A model generated the notes under the pieces. It was not told where the DNA came from, did no database searches, and worked only from the letters and a program-made list of their open reading frames with translations. Of a DNA stretch of 51,721 nucleotides, positions 1 through 10,729 are shown in pieces; position 1 is the first letter of the stretch; each line of letters starts with the position of its first letter. The translations under genes and the position numbers were made by a program. Source of the DNA: Penium margaritaceum (taxonomy: Eukaryota; Streptophyta; Zygnematophyceae; Desmidiales; Peniaceae); NCBI GenBank assembly GCA_023375785.1, contig SZWC01019078.1:1-51721 (forward strand), written 5' to 3'.

Positions 1-1515
1 AATCAAAGATTTTTTAGTTCCTAACAGCTAAATCATTGGGGAACTCAAAGGCAGTAATGTATGCAAAGCGGCCAGAGTGGTGGCATGATTTTGTTGTCTC
101 CTTAATCGCTCAGCAGAAAGGATGTGAATTGTGTTTTCAGCCAGGTCCTCCAACCTGGTGCATAGCTCTCCAAAAACCCTCTGGGTTTTTAAAGGAGCCA
201 AATAGTCCTGGAAAGGTGAAGGAGGATCTTGAGAAAATCTGTGAGAGCGTGTTTAGAAACTGCCAGGAGTGGCCTCCCAACCCCCCAGCGTCTTCCCTGA
301 TGAAGATTGTCTCAGATGTGATTTCCCTTTTTCTCCGCTCCGCAGTGCCACAGTCTTCACGTTTCACCTCTCCCGTACCCTTCCTCGCTTCTCCTGTAAC
401 CTGCCACCTGTCACATGCCATCTGTCACGTGCCACCTGTCACGTGCCACCTGCCACCTGCCACCTGGAACTTGTCACCTGTCATACCCATCCCAAAGACT
501 TATGCTTTTTCGTGCTTTCTTGACCCTAGTGATTCAATGCATAACATCTGAATCCATCCATTGAAGGCAAGTCTTACAGAAGAAATGTTTGGCATTTAGG
601 CATTCAAAACACCTCCCCAAGGCCTTGCTGCCGTAAAAACTTGGCCAGTTGCATGATGCTTCTGCTCTTCTTGAGGTTGTACCCCAGTCTGCGATTGCTA
701 CGCAAACACGGAATTTAACAAGGAGGCAAACATCTCATCGACCTCATGCCACATGGTTGATTGAGCAGGTTGTTGAGCGGATATGCAGCAAAGGCTGGAC
801 GGTGGGCATCCTGTGGAGCAATATACTAATGTATGCAAAGCAACGGTTTTGCGGAGAAGGGGAAGCAACGGAAATGGACCTTTTCCAGTGGCTCCTGAAG
901 CCAGCAAGCAGTAGAGGCCAGAGAAAAAATAGTGCAGTTGGGCTCAGGAAGATCTGGAGATTCTTTGGAAAGGAGGCTCTCTGAAGAGACAATTTCATCA
1001 GGTCACCAAAAGCCTTGGTGTGCACTCTATCTTTGAAATCGGATGATCCGTCAACAGCATCTATGCAAGGTGTATGTTAACTTTTGTGAATGTTGCATCT
1101 TCCCAGGTTCTCTAAATGTTGTGATAGACCACAGAAGATAGAAATTCCATGTGATCATAGTACGTATTTTTTGTTGTAAGCCTCTTCACTTTAGAAGAAA
1201 GTGAAAAGCAAGTATGCAAAATCATGTCTCCTTGGGAAAAACATTCATGCTTCGAGGATTTAACCCTAATAGTCAGCAAACCTTAACCAAATCACCTTCG
1301 TGGTTCAAAATCTAGCTATCATGACGCTGTGAAGTCTTACAAACTGTGAGACAATCTGTGTTGTGCATAAACCTTGTTGTTGCATGCATCAAAGTCTTAT
1401 CAAGTGACCAGACAATTTGGCACTGCAGTCACGTATCTCATGGTCTCTAAGGTAGGAGGGTATGTACAAGCCCTTGATGCTGAGGGCTCCTTGTAGCTAC
1501 TAGGATGCCTGTCCA
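1..1515. other. Left flank, non-satellite DNA without a recognised gene
   Basis: Low-copy-looking DNA of mixed composition to the left of the satellite. Open frames of 171 codons (36-551, +) and 111 codons (649-984, +) exist, but neither shows a known domain, and overlapping frames on the other strand are just as long. The 14-mer AATGTATGCAAAGC occurs in both (near 55 and 829), hinting at a diverged internal duplication. Exons of an intron-containing gene cannot be excluded. The segment ends abruptly where the first 11-bp satellite unit begins. Confidence 0.5.
395..485. repeat. Short CACCTG/CACGTG minisatellite
   Basis: About nine imperfect copies of a roughly 10-bp unit alternating CCACCTGTCA and CACGTGCCAC, so that E-box-like CACGTG and CACCTG hexamers recur. 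The array lies inside the 171-codon open frame and produces a Pro/Cys/His-rich low-complexity stretch there. This argues against that frame being a conserved protein. It is unrelated to the 11-bp satellite. Confidence 0.7.
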
Positions 1516-2992
1516 TAGGGTGCAACTAGGGTGCAAGTGGGGCGCAACTAGGGTGCAAGTGGGGCGCAACTAGGGTGCAACTAGGGTGCAACTAGGGCGT
1601 AACTAGGGCGCAACTAGGGCGCAAGTAGCGTGCAAGGAGGGTGCAAGTAGCGCACAAATAGGGCGCAAGTGGGGCGTAACTAGGGCGTAATAAGGGCGGA
1701 ACTAGGGCGCAAGTAGGGCGCAACTAGGGCGCAACTAGGGCGCAACTAGGGCAAAACTAGGGCGCAAGTAGGGCGCACGTAGGTCGTAACTAAGACGCAG
1801 CTAGGGCGCAAGTTGGGTACAAGTAGGGTGCAAGTAGGGCGCAAGTAGGGCACATGTAGGGCGCAAGTAGGGCACTAGTTGGGCGCAACTAATGTGCAAG
1901 AAGAGAGCAAGTAGGGCGCAACTACAGCGCAAATAGGGCGTAAATAGGGTGCAACTAGGGTGCAACTAGGGTGCAACTAGGGTACAAGTAGGGTAAAACT
2001 AGGGCGCAAGTGGGGCGCAACAAGGGCGGAAGTAGGGCGCAAGTAGAGCGCAATAGGACGTAACTAGGGCGCAACTAGGGTGCAAGTAGGGCGCAAGTAG
2101 AGCGCAACTAGGGCGCAACTAGGGCATAACCTGTGCAACTACGGCCCAAGTAGGGTGCAAATAAGGTTGAACTAAGGTACAACTAGGGTGCAATTAGAGC
2201 GCAACCAGGGCAAAACTAGGACGCAAGTAGGGCGCAAGTAGGGCACAAGTAGGGTGCAACTTAGGCGCAACTAGTGCACAACTAAGGCACAACTAGGGTG
2301 CAAGTAGGGTGCAAGTAGGGTGCAAGCAGCACGCAAGTAGGGTGCAAGTAGGGCCCAAGTAGGGCGCAAGTAGGGCGCAAGTAGGGCGCAAGTAGGGCCA
2401 CAACAAGGGCGCAACTAGGACAAAACTAGGGCGCAACTAGGGCGCAAGTAGGGCACAAGTAGGGCGCAAGTACGGTGTAACAAGGGTGCAACTAGGGCGT
2501 AGCTAGGGTGCAAGTAGGGCGCAAGTAGGGCGCAAGTAGGGCGCAAGTAGGGCAGAAATAGGGCACAAGTAGGGCACAAGGAGGGCGTGCAAGTAGTGTG
2601 TACGTAGGGGACAACTAGGGCGCAACTAAGACGCAAGTGGGGCGCATGTAGGGTACAAGTAGGACGCAACAAGGGCGTAACAAGGGTGCAACAAGGGCGC
2701 AAGTAGGGCGCATGTAGGATGCAAGTAGGGTGCAACTAGGATGCAAGTAGGGCGCAAGTAGGGCGCGACTAGGGTGCAAGTAGGGCGGAACTAGCCTGCA
2801 ACTAGGGCGGAACTAGGGTGCAACTAGGGTGCAACTAGGGCGCAAACATGGCGCAAGTAGGGCACAAGTAGGGCACAACTAGGGCATAACTAGGGGACAA
2901 CTAGGATGCAAGTAGGGGGCAAATAAGGTCCAATTATGGCGCAACTAGGGTGTAACTAGGGAGCAAATAGGGTGCAACTAGGGCAACTGGGC
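1516..2992. repeat. 11-bp satellite, block 1 (G-rich strand on +)
   Basis: Tandem 11-bp units of the form GGGCGCAACTA or GGGCGCAAGTA, about 130 copies, with frequent single-base variants (GGGTGC, GGGCAC, GGACGC, GGCGTAA). Some junctions are lengthened or shortened by a base or two. Polarity matches blocks 2 and 3. The block ends at the LTR-related insertion at about 2993. Confidence 0.95.
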
Positions 2993-3144
2993 AGTTGTCT
3001 ACGCCACCTCCTTTATTCTGACCTGCCTGCCACCGCTGTGCCTGCAATATCCACCAGATGCTGATCCTTCCTGCACATACACATGGGGACTCGTATGCAC
3101 CTGGTCTTTGACGCCTCTGCTCGCCTGCTCCTCTCTCGCTTCAC

Positions 3145-4680
3145 TTGCTGACGTCAGCATTGTCTCGCCAGTCCTTACAGCCTTGGTGGTCCTCTGCACT
3201 GAGACTAAGCCCTGCCTCCAAGCTCCCGCTCGTGGTGACATCTAGTGTCTCTCAGCTACCACCAGTTGAAAGTAGTTTACGAGCCGCCTTCTGCTGCCGC
3301 CTTTGTCGAAGCCTCCTGCCGTCCCACTCTTTCACATTTGTTACACTACGTTGCCCCACTAACCTCTTCTCTGCAGCTTACACACTTCCCTGTTCCTGCC
3401 ATCTTCTCTGCTGTCTCTGAAGGCCTCTGTGACTGCACAACCAACTTCCGCTACCGCCTCCACCTCCTGCACCGCCTTCTCCATTCTGCTCTCCTCCAGC
3501 TGCCAGAACTGTCCTTCCTGGCTCTATCAGCTTCATCAGAATCACCACTATTCTCTGCCATTGCCATCTCCGCTGTTGCGCATCCTCCTTGCAAGACGCC
3601 CTTTCACGCCATCCCTCCTTGTTCTCAGCATCAGCAGTTCTCCGTCTGTCATTGGGACATCAAACACAATCAGTCTTCCTACTCGTCCGTATCGAGCCAA
3701 CTGGGGAACAACCCGTCACTCTCCCGACAGCAGTGGACACCTCTGCTTCTCTCGGACCTCCTTCTCTTGAATTCGGGAAATCGGGTACCACCAGTCTGCC
3801 TGCCCGTCAGTCTCGGGCCAAATGGGGGCACAAGCCATGACTCTCCTGAAAACAGAGAATATTACCACCTCATCAGCATCTGCAGCACCAACTTCCTCTC
3901 CGCCTCGTCCAGCTGCCATTTTGCCTCTGCCTTTTGGCCTCTGCCTCCGCTGTTTCCCCTCCTCCGGATCATCATCAAATCTTCAACAGCGTCTACTTCT
4001 GCACCTGTCTTCATCATTTTCCTTATCCTCATCATCATGATCAACGTCCTCCCCATCATCCGCATCATTCTTCAGCGCACGTGGTTCCACCCTTGTGCCC
4101 GCTTCCCTCATCAATCCGCTGTCCATGAGGTCTCATCATTCTCTGCTCGGCACAAGGATCCGCCCGGTCGCATCGGCCTTCTCACAAAGACCTGCGGCCA
4201 CACCGAAACCTCTGCAGCGCATGCGGCTTGCCCTTGCACCCAAAATTTCATCATCAGCTTCTGCCTTCATTATCAGCTTCGTCCGCATCTGCCACCAGCA
4301 CAAGGATCTGCACGTGCTAGCTTCCCGCTTCGCAGCAGCCTGCACCCACACCGGCAGCAAATTTCTTGCGGCGTGTTGGCTTCAGCCTTCCTCTTGCGGC
4401 ATTCCACCCCTCTATATTCAGCAGCGCACGTGGTTTTGCCACTGCGCCCACTCCTTCATCAGCCGCTCTTCCGCCTCATCATCATCATCATCAGCTCGGC
4501 TATTGGACCCGCCCGGTTGCACCGCCAATCCCGCGGCGACCTGTGCCCACGCTGATTCTTCTTCACAGCGCGCGTGGATTTCCCCTACGCCCAGATCCCA
4601 TCGTCAGCCATCAGCGTCCTCATTACCATCATCATCCCATCATCCTCCAAGTTCTACTCGTTTTACAATCATCTAACACA
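3145..4680 (+). repeat. Pyrimidine-rich tract with imperfect internal duplications
   Basis: The + strand is strongly C/T-rich, so two or three frames stay open over several hundred bases; the longest is 436 codons at 3245-4555. Segments recur imperfectly. The block around 3688 (TCGAGCCAACTGGGGAACAA) returns around 3806 as TCGGGCCAAATGGGGGCACA. GCGCACGTGG-type segments recur near 4075, 4423 and 4568, each followed by CTCATCATC or CATCGTCAGC motifs. No protein family is recognisable. It looks like non-coding LTR or leader sequence of the element. Confidence 0.55.
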
Positions 4681-5558
4681 ACCTATTCTCTCCCTCAAGG
4701 ACGCAAAGGATCAGCTATGGCAGAGCCTCCTTTGTAAGTAGCGACGTGGCAGTGCTCTCCTTCACCTCTCCCCAGCGGCACCTTGTCGGGTCATGGCCCA
4801 ACAAGCTTCTTTGATCCATGTACTTGCTGAAAACGGAGAGAATGTTACAGCATGGGCAGATGCTGTCAACTGGCAAGCACAGACCTGGTCCCTGAATATG
4901 CATCAGGACGACCGCATGCTCCTCGGCCACTATGAACACCAGCACCCAGGTGGCGGGCAACCAGTAGCATGTATGAGATCGCTTCATGCTATATGTGATC
5001 TCCTTTTCCCACTCCTTAATCCATCCTACCATCACCATCTGCTGGAGCCACGTACAGGATCCCTGCAATGGGAACGGATTCTCTAACAAGCATCATGGAG
5101 AAATTGGATCACTGGGATGTGCTAAAATCGAACCTACCTTCTTCCTGCCCCAGCACATCTCCCCATGCTCACAACCTGGGCTGTGGAGAGTAATGGGCGA
5201 CGCCTCCCGGCATCAACATGAGAATGGATGGAGGGAGTTCTCCACTGGCTGTTAATTGAATTCTTGTATGGGTTTGGTGTAACATACTGTCTGCTTGGAG
5301 GCCGTCTCAACATCGGTCTGTTGACCAATGATGAATCAGATGCTCTCTACGCATGAGTTAACTGCCAAGTCCGGACCAGGATTAAGGAGATAGTGCTAGA
5401 AAGACGACATGATCTGATGGACGACCATCCAAGAGACCTTGGAGCAATGTGGCAACATCTTCTTGCCTCCTGCAGAGTCAACATTTCCTCTGCCGACAGG
5501 AAACGATACTCCAACCGACAGAAAGTTATGTGACCTCTGTCTGGTTCAAGGGGGGCAT
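4681..5558 (+). other. Internal part of the 2993-6160 insertion, no recognised gene
   Basis: Mixed-composition DNA. Short open frames exist (for example 4793-5086, +, 97 codons, starting MAQQASLIHVLAENGENVTA) but no retroviral-type domain, zinc knuckle or catalytic motif could be identified. A GTAAGT splice-donor-like string occurs at about 4732. It may be a remnant of a gag-like region, but the sequence does not prove it. Confidence 0.3.
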
Positions 5559-6160
5559 CAGAAACATAGACTCCAACAGAGGCCACTACTCGGAATTACC
5601 AAGTTCTCAATAAAGGTTCAGGTCTCGGACCAAACCACCTTGGCAATGGTCCATCGGTCATTCCGACCGTTATGACCGACACCCAAGTCATCCCCTAATA
5701 AAGTGACAAGTGTCACCTGCGTCCGGCTAGCAGAAAGAAGCCATTGCTTTTGTGGTTTGTCCTGTTCTGTTGTATAAACGGAGGATGTTCATTCACTCTA
5801 TGTTTTTTCCAGTCTTTCCGCCTTTGGTTTCGCGGCCTCACCGCCGTGTCTCCGCTCTACCTGCTCATTGTTCGTTCTATTCTCGCCATCCAATCCCAGC
5901 CCTTGCTCCATCACTTTCGCTCCTCCTCTTAGCTTGCCTTACCCATCAACTCTATGCTCGCTTCCAGTTTCTCTTGCCCGTCTCCAGCCTCTCACTGCAC
6001 ATTACCTTCACCCTTTGCAGCCCTCTCATCCTCAGTTTCCAACTAACTCCTGCATTGTCTCACAGTTCTATGCTTTCATCAACAACTGTACTCCTGAAAC
6101 CTCCTGCTACCTTCCCTCGCCTCAACAACCGTCCGCTCCACCTCTCTCATTCTTCTGACA
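5559..6160 (+). repeat. LTR-like terminus (+ strand), partner of the minus-strand LTR at 48.2-48.9 kb
   Basis: About 600 bp that aligns imperfectly, with many substitutions and indels, to the LTR at 48233-48881 read on the minus strand. It ends in TCTTCTGACA and is followed immediately by satellite. The distal half is pyrimidine-rich, as in the partner. The start is placed after the CAAGGGGGGCA purine run; an exact TG start is not evident. Confidence 0.6.
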
Positions 6161-8020
6161 GGACGCAAGTAGGGCGCAACTAGGGCATTACTAGGGTGCA
6201 ACTAGGGCGCAACTAGGGCGCAACTAGGGCGCAACTAGGGCACAACTAGGGAGCACTCAGGGGGCAACTAGGGCACAAGCAAGACACAACTAGGGTGCAA
6301 GTAGGTTGCAACTAGGACGCACATAGGATGTTACGAGAGAACAAGCAGGACACAAGTAGGGCGCAAGTAGGACGTAACTAGGGTACAAGTAGGGCACAAG
6401 TATGGTGAAACTAGGAAACATCTAGAGTGCAACTAGGACGGAACGAGGGCGCAAGTAGGGCTCAAGTAGGAGGCAAACATGACGCAACTAGGGTTTAGCT
6501 AGGACACAACTAGGGCGCTACGAGGGCACAAGTAGGTCGCAAGAATGGTGCAAGTAGGATGCAAGTAGGGCACAAGTAGGACGCAACTAGGGTACAATTA
6601 GAGCACAAGTAGGTTGCAAGTAGGGCGCAAGTAGGGCGCAAGTAGGGCGCAAGTAGGAGGGAAGTAGGGCAAAACTAGGGCGCAACTAGGACGCAACTAG
6701 GGTGTAGCTCGGGCGCAACTAGGGCGCAAGTAGGGTGCAAGAAGGGTGCAACTAGGGTACAACTAGGGTACAAGTAGGGCATAAGTATGGTGCAAGAAGG
6801 GCTCAAGTAGGACGCAACCAAGGCGCAACTAGGATGCAAGTAAGGCACAACAAGGACGCAAGTATTGCGTAAGTAGGGGACAACTAGGTCGTAACTAGGG
6901 CACAACTAGTGCACAACTAGGGTCCAACTAGGGAGCAAGTATGGCTCAAGTAGGGCACAAGTAGGGCACAAGTAGGACGCAACTAGGACGCAAGTAGGGC
7001 ACAAGTAAGGCGCAAGTAGGACACAAATAGGGCTCAACTAGGGCACAACTAGAGTGCAACTAGAAGGCAACTAGGATGCAGAGGGCGTACGTAGGGCGTA
7101 AGGAGAGTGCAAGTAGGGCACAAGTAGGGCGCAACTAGGGCAAAACTAGAGCGTAAGTGGGGCACAAGTATGTCGCACATAGGGCGCAAGTAGGGAGAAA
7201 CTACGTGCAACAAGGGCACAACTAAGGCGTAACTAGGGCGCAAGTAGAGTGCAACTAGGGCACAAATAGGTCGCAACTAAGGTGCAAGTAAGGCGTAACT
7301 AGGGTGCAACTAGGGCGCAACTAGGGTGCAAGTAGGATGCAAGTAGGGTGCAAGTAGATCGGTTGTAGGGTACAAATAGGGCGCAACTAGGGCACAACTA
7401 GAGTGCAAGTAGGGTGAAAGTATGGCGCAAGTAGGGCGCAACTAGGGCGTTACTAGGGCGCATCTAGGGCGTAAATAAAGTGCAAGTAGGGCACAACTAG
7501 GGCATAACTAGGGCGTAACTAGGGTGCAACTAGGACGCAACTGGTTTGGAAATAGGGTGCAAGTAAGGCGCAAACAAGGTGCAACTAGGGTGCAACTAGG
7601 GTCCAACTAGGGCGCAAGTAGGACGCAAGTACGGTACAAGCAGGGTACAAGTAGGGCACATCTAGGACGGAATTAGGGTGTAACCAAGGCGCAACTAGGG
7701 CGCAAGTAGGGTGCAAGTAGGGTGCAACTAGGACACAACTAAGACGCAAATAGGGCCCAAGTACGGCGCAAGTAGGACGCAAATATGACGCAACCAGAGC
7801 GCAACTACGGCGCATGTAGGGTGCAACTAGGACGCAAGTGGGGCGCAACTAGGACACAACTAGGGCGCAACTAGGGTGCAACCAGGGCACAACTAGGGAG
7901 CAAGTAGGGTGCAAGAAGGGTGCAAGTAGGACGCAACTAGGTTGCAACTAGGGCACAAATAGGGTGCAAGTAGGGCACAAGTAAGGCACAAGTAGCGCAC
8001 AACTAGGGCTCAACTAGGAC
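6161..8020. repeat. 11-bp satellite, block 2 (G-rich strand on +)
   Basis: About 170 degenerate units of the same 11-bp repeat and polarity as block 1. Its last eight bases (8013-8020, ACTAGGAC) are the left copy of the hAT target-site duplication, so block 2 was continuous with block 3 before the hAT element inserted. Confidence 0.95.
8013..8020. repeat. hAT target-site duplication, left copy (ACTAGGAC)
   Basis: Eight bases identical to 17674-17681, directly abutting the CAGTG terminus at 8021. Eight-base duplications are the hallmark of hAT-superfamily insertion. The octamer is a normal piece of the satellite (AACTAGGACGC variant). Confidence 0.93.
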
Positions 8021-8031
8021 CAGTGTTGGCC
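8021..8031 (+). repeat. hAT terminal inverted repeat, left
   Basis: CAGTGTTGGCC, which matches the inverted right terminus (17663-17673) in 10 of 11 bases. CAGTG is a typical hAT start. Confidence 0.88.
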
Positions 8032-8035
8032 TCAG

Positions 8036-8102
8036 GGTCCGATGTGATGGGATCACATCGGCCGTGCCACCGCAGGCCACCTCGATGGGGCATCGATGTG
8101 GC
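8036..8102 (+). promoter_or_regulatory. Subterminal ATCGAT-type repeats, left end of hAT
   Basis: Immediately inside the left terminus are GATGTGATGGGATCACATCGG, an imperfect palindrome, and GGGGCATCGATGTGG. Related ACATCGATG motifs occur three times inside the right end. Short subterminal motifs of this kind bind transposase in characterised hAT elements such as Ac. That role is inferred here. Confidence 0.55.
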
Positions 8103-8310
8103 CCGCGGACAAGTTTTTTGCAAAACGGCCATTTCAGCACACCGCCTCACGCGGACCAGCCGGAGGGATGATTCCCGCGGCTGACCGATTAATTCGCGGG
8201 AGACGTCCGGGTCAAACCTCGCGTCTTGCACTATCTCTCAGTAATATCTGTCCACCTCATATGATGCCTGCATTGAACCATGCATTTTACCTAGTGAGGT
8301 GGACACTTGG

Positions 8311-8494
8311 AGAGGGTAACATGACCAATGGGAGGACAATAAACAGCACATCCACCCTGCCCTCATTTCCTGTCCATCGAACTCTGCTGTGCTGGCAAAT
8401 TAGAGGGTAACATGACCAATGGGAGAACAATAAACAGCACATCACCCCATCGATGCATTGGATTCATCCCATCCAATTGTGCCTTGCTGGCAAA
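8311..8494 (+). repeat. 91-bp tandem duplication in the hAT 5' region
   Basis: The segment beginning AGAGGGTAACATGACCAATG at 8311 recurs at 8402. Both copies carry GACCAATGGGA, then ACAATAAACAGCACATC, and both close with GCTGGCAAA. The first 40 bases are nearly identical and the rest is diverged. A CCAAT motif and an A-rich AATAAA string occur in each copy, about 200-400 bases upstream of the transposase start, so a promoter or leader role is possible. Confidence 0.75.
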
Positions 8495-8709
8495 AGGATT
8501 CCTCGTAGATTCGAACTGCACATGCGATTCCCTCCTCCCCCCCCCCCATCGATGCCCGTGTCGGCTCAGTTGCGTGGCAACAGTCCACAACCGGTCGTCA
8601 CTCCTACTCTCCCAGTCACGTGCATCCGATGTCTTTGTTGGCGGGCCCCGGCACTTAGGCTCGACGCCGCAAGGCCACCTTGGCCTTGCGGTACAGTAGT
8701 ACCTCCACA

Positions 8710-10729
8710 ATGCCTCCTAGGCGCTGGGCAGCGCTTCCCACGTCCACCTCAAGCTCGGCCATGGGCACCGGGTCTTCTGGAGGTGCCTCTTCCTCTCAGC
8801 TCCTAGTAGCACCAGAGTTTTTGCCCGCTCCGGTGCGCCAGCTCCAAGGAGACTTTCTCACTCTTGCGCTCTCTCGCCACTGCCTACCAGTCCCGACATG
8901 CTCCAAGAAGCCAGGTTTTTACTGCGGGTCATGTTTTGTGACCCTGAGCGGGACGTGTGACCGCATCCGCGGTCACTTTGGTGAGACCATCGGCAACATT
9001 CAGGTTTGTGAGCATCCGCCGCCTCTTGCACGGGATGCTCTCGGCCTTGAGCGGAAACCACGTCCACCGGCTGCTTGGAAGCTGGCAGATGGCCGCTTGT
9101 ACAATGGGCAGGGAAGCAGTTGGGGCACGAGCTCGATGCTGGTGGAATGGGGCCGTTTTTTTTAGGAACGCCAGTGAGCAGCGGCTCTTGAGCGGGCCGG
9201 GCTGCCTCTGGATGATGATGATGACGACCTTGGGTTCCCTGCACCCGCCATGGCAACCCCGCACGAGGCAGCAAAACAGCAGCAGCAGCAGCAGTCACAA
9301 ATGCGTCCCGCCATCCGTGCCACTCCAACCAGCAGCAACCTTGTGCAATCAGCGTGCGGCCTCATTGCGACACCGCCGCCAACGCAGCGTGCCAGATGGC
9401 TATCGTGAAGCTGATGGCTGGTGGTGCCCTGCCTGTCAGTTTCTGTCGCATGAACCTGCTGAATGAGGTGGTGCGCACTGCTCGGCTCACCACCTCTGCC
9501 TTCCGCCTTCCTGCTCGGGGCACTGTCATGGGCGACGTACTTCCACGGCTGGACCGGAAGTTGGAGGAGCTGGATGCACCACTGAAGCAGACGTGGACCA
9601 TCTACGACGTGACACTCGCGGTGGATGAGTGGGCGGATGTACAGCAGAGGCCTATCTACAACTGCATGGCCGTGAACACGAAGGGTGCGTACCACATCTT
9701 CAGCCGTGATGCAAGCGGCCTCACCCGCAACGCTGAGCACGTAGCCACAATGATTGAAGCGGGCATTGAGGCTGTGGGCGTGAATAACGTCGTCAGCGTT
9801 GTCTGTGACAACACAAGTGTTTCCAAGAAGGCCTTCGACGACCTCAAAGGGAAGTACCCCTCGGTGCTGTGGCAGGGCTGCTGTGCACATAATGTGGACT
9901 TGGTCATGAAGGATTTGTGTAAGTCAGAGTGGGGCGCGGGAATCATGTCACGTGTTGAGAAGGTGGTGAACTTTTTCAGGAACAATGACATTCCCCGAAA
10001 CTGGCTGGAGCAGATGTCTGGGGGGCGGGTGTTGCTGCCACAATCTACCACGCGCTTTGCTTCTGCGCACATTGTGCTGCAAAGGCTGCTGGACATGCGC
10101 CCTGCTCAAGCTGGTGAACGCCAGCACATAGGCAGACATGGGTGCCTAGAGGGATGAGGTATTCAGGGACAGGAAGAAGCGCGTGCGCAAAATTGTCCTG
10201 CGGCGGGCTTTCTGGCTCCAGGTCAGGCAGATGCGTGACCTGCTCACTCCTCTTGTCACGGTGCTGCGCATTCCAGACCGTCCAGGCGGTGCTGCTGGGG
10301 AGATTAACGAGGGCTTGTTGGATTGCATGGAGGAGCTCAAGGCGCTGGCAGTTGGCAAGGCACGCAAACCTGCACGTGTTGCGGCGCAGCATGTGAAACT
10401 GGCCATGGAGCGTCTGTCCGCCCGTTGGAAAAAGGATATGTTGTGCCCCCTGTATGCTGCCGCACGGCGTTTGCACCCCACTAACTTTGGGAATGATCTC
10501 GGTGCTGATGTGTCCATGGTGCAAAGCTGGGCGCAGGTGGTAGAGGCATTGGTGCCGGAGCAGCACCATTATGAGTTGGCCCAGGAGTTGGAGGCGTTCC
10601 AGCTGGGGAAGGTGTTTGTGAAAGTCATTCCCATTGCCACAAAGCGGCTCTCGGACAAGGCAAGAGCAGCTGTTGACAGGGTGCTTGCCAAGACGCTGCA
10701 GCCCTATGAGTGGGCCTCTCTGCACCTCG
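8710..10729 (+). pseudogene. hAT transposase, 5' part (BED-type finger plus DUF659-like core), frameshifted
   Basis: The likely start is ATG 8710 (MPPRRW), just upstream of a Ser-rich leader. At about 8920-9010 a C-x2-C ... H ... C module (CGSC, RGHFGE, VCEH) resembles the BED/zinc finger that binds transposon ends. An Asp-rich, poly-Gln (CAG)n linker follows in a different frame (about 9175-9350). The core lies at about 9340-10157 in a third frame, with the DUF659 signatures VDEWAD, VCDNTS and GCCAHNVDLVMKDL, the layout of plant hAT-like transposases. Another frame change near 10100-10155 leads into the helical region that runs to 10729. There the copia element interrupts it after W-A-S-L-H-L. 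At least three frame changes make it non-functional as read, unless some are assembly errors. Confidence 0.85.
10725..10729. repeat. Copia target-site duplication, left copy (CCTCG)
   Basis: Five bases before the TG of the left LTR. They match 16383-16387 (CCTTG) at four of five positions. Confidence 0.75.

Larger units (their letters stand above)
2993..6160 (+). mobile_element. LTR-retrotransposon-related insertion with + strand LTR-like 3' end
   Basis: A 3.2-kb non-satellite island between satellite blocks 1 and 2. Its last 0.6 kb is clearly related to the reverse complement of 48233-48881: shared stretches include TCGGTCATTC, CTGCGTC/CCGCGTC followed by GGCTAGC, TTTGTCCTGTTCTGT and GAGGATGTTCATTC, and both end in TTCTGACA directly against satellite. 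A G-run at 5547-5557 (CAAGGGGGGCA) sits where the polypurine tract is in the other copy. The left boundary is unclear; there is no obvious matching 5' LTR and no target duplication. No gag or pol domain was recognised in 3.0-5.5 kb. It is probably a truncated or non-autonomous element. Confidence 0.6.

Noticed and set aside
36..551. A 171-codon + strand frame at the left edge
   Set aside because: No domain is recognisable, it includes a minisatellite, and antisense and overlapping frames are of similar quality. Left as unannotated flank.
2415..2735. Repetitive Cys/Pro/Leu-rich open frames here and throughout both satellite arms
   Set aside because: They are the direct product of an 11-bp unit read in three phases (11-residue period). 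They start and stop wherever unit variants create or remove TAG.
1516..2992. Satellite considered as telomere-like repeat because of ACTAGGG similarity to TTTAGGG
   Set aside because: The unit is 11 bp with a conserved GCGCAA part, it is highly degenerate, both orientations occur inside one locus, and unique genes or flanks lie on both sides.
2993..3030. TTATTCTGACC considered as the end of a 5' LTR (compare TTCTGACA)
   Set aside because: Only a few bases match, no primer-binding site follows, and no paired LTR start is visible.
3245..4555. A 436-codon open frame on the + strand
   Set aside because: The region is pyrimidine-rich, so several frames are open at once. The translation is Ser/Leu/His/Pro-rich with no domain, and the sequence belongs to a retrotransposon-related island.
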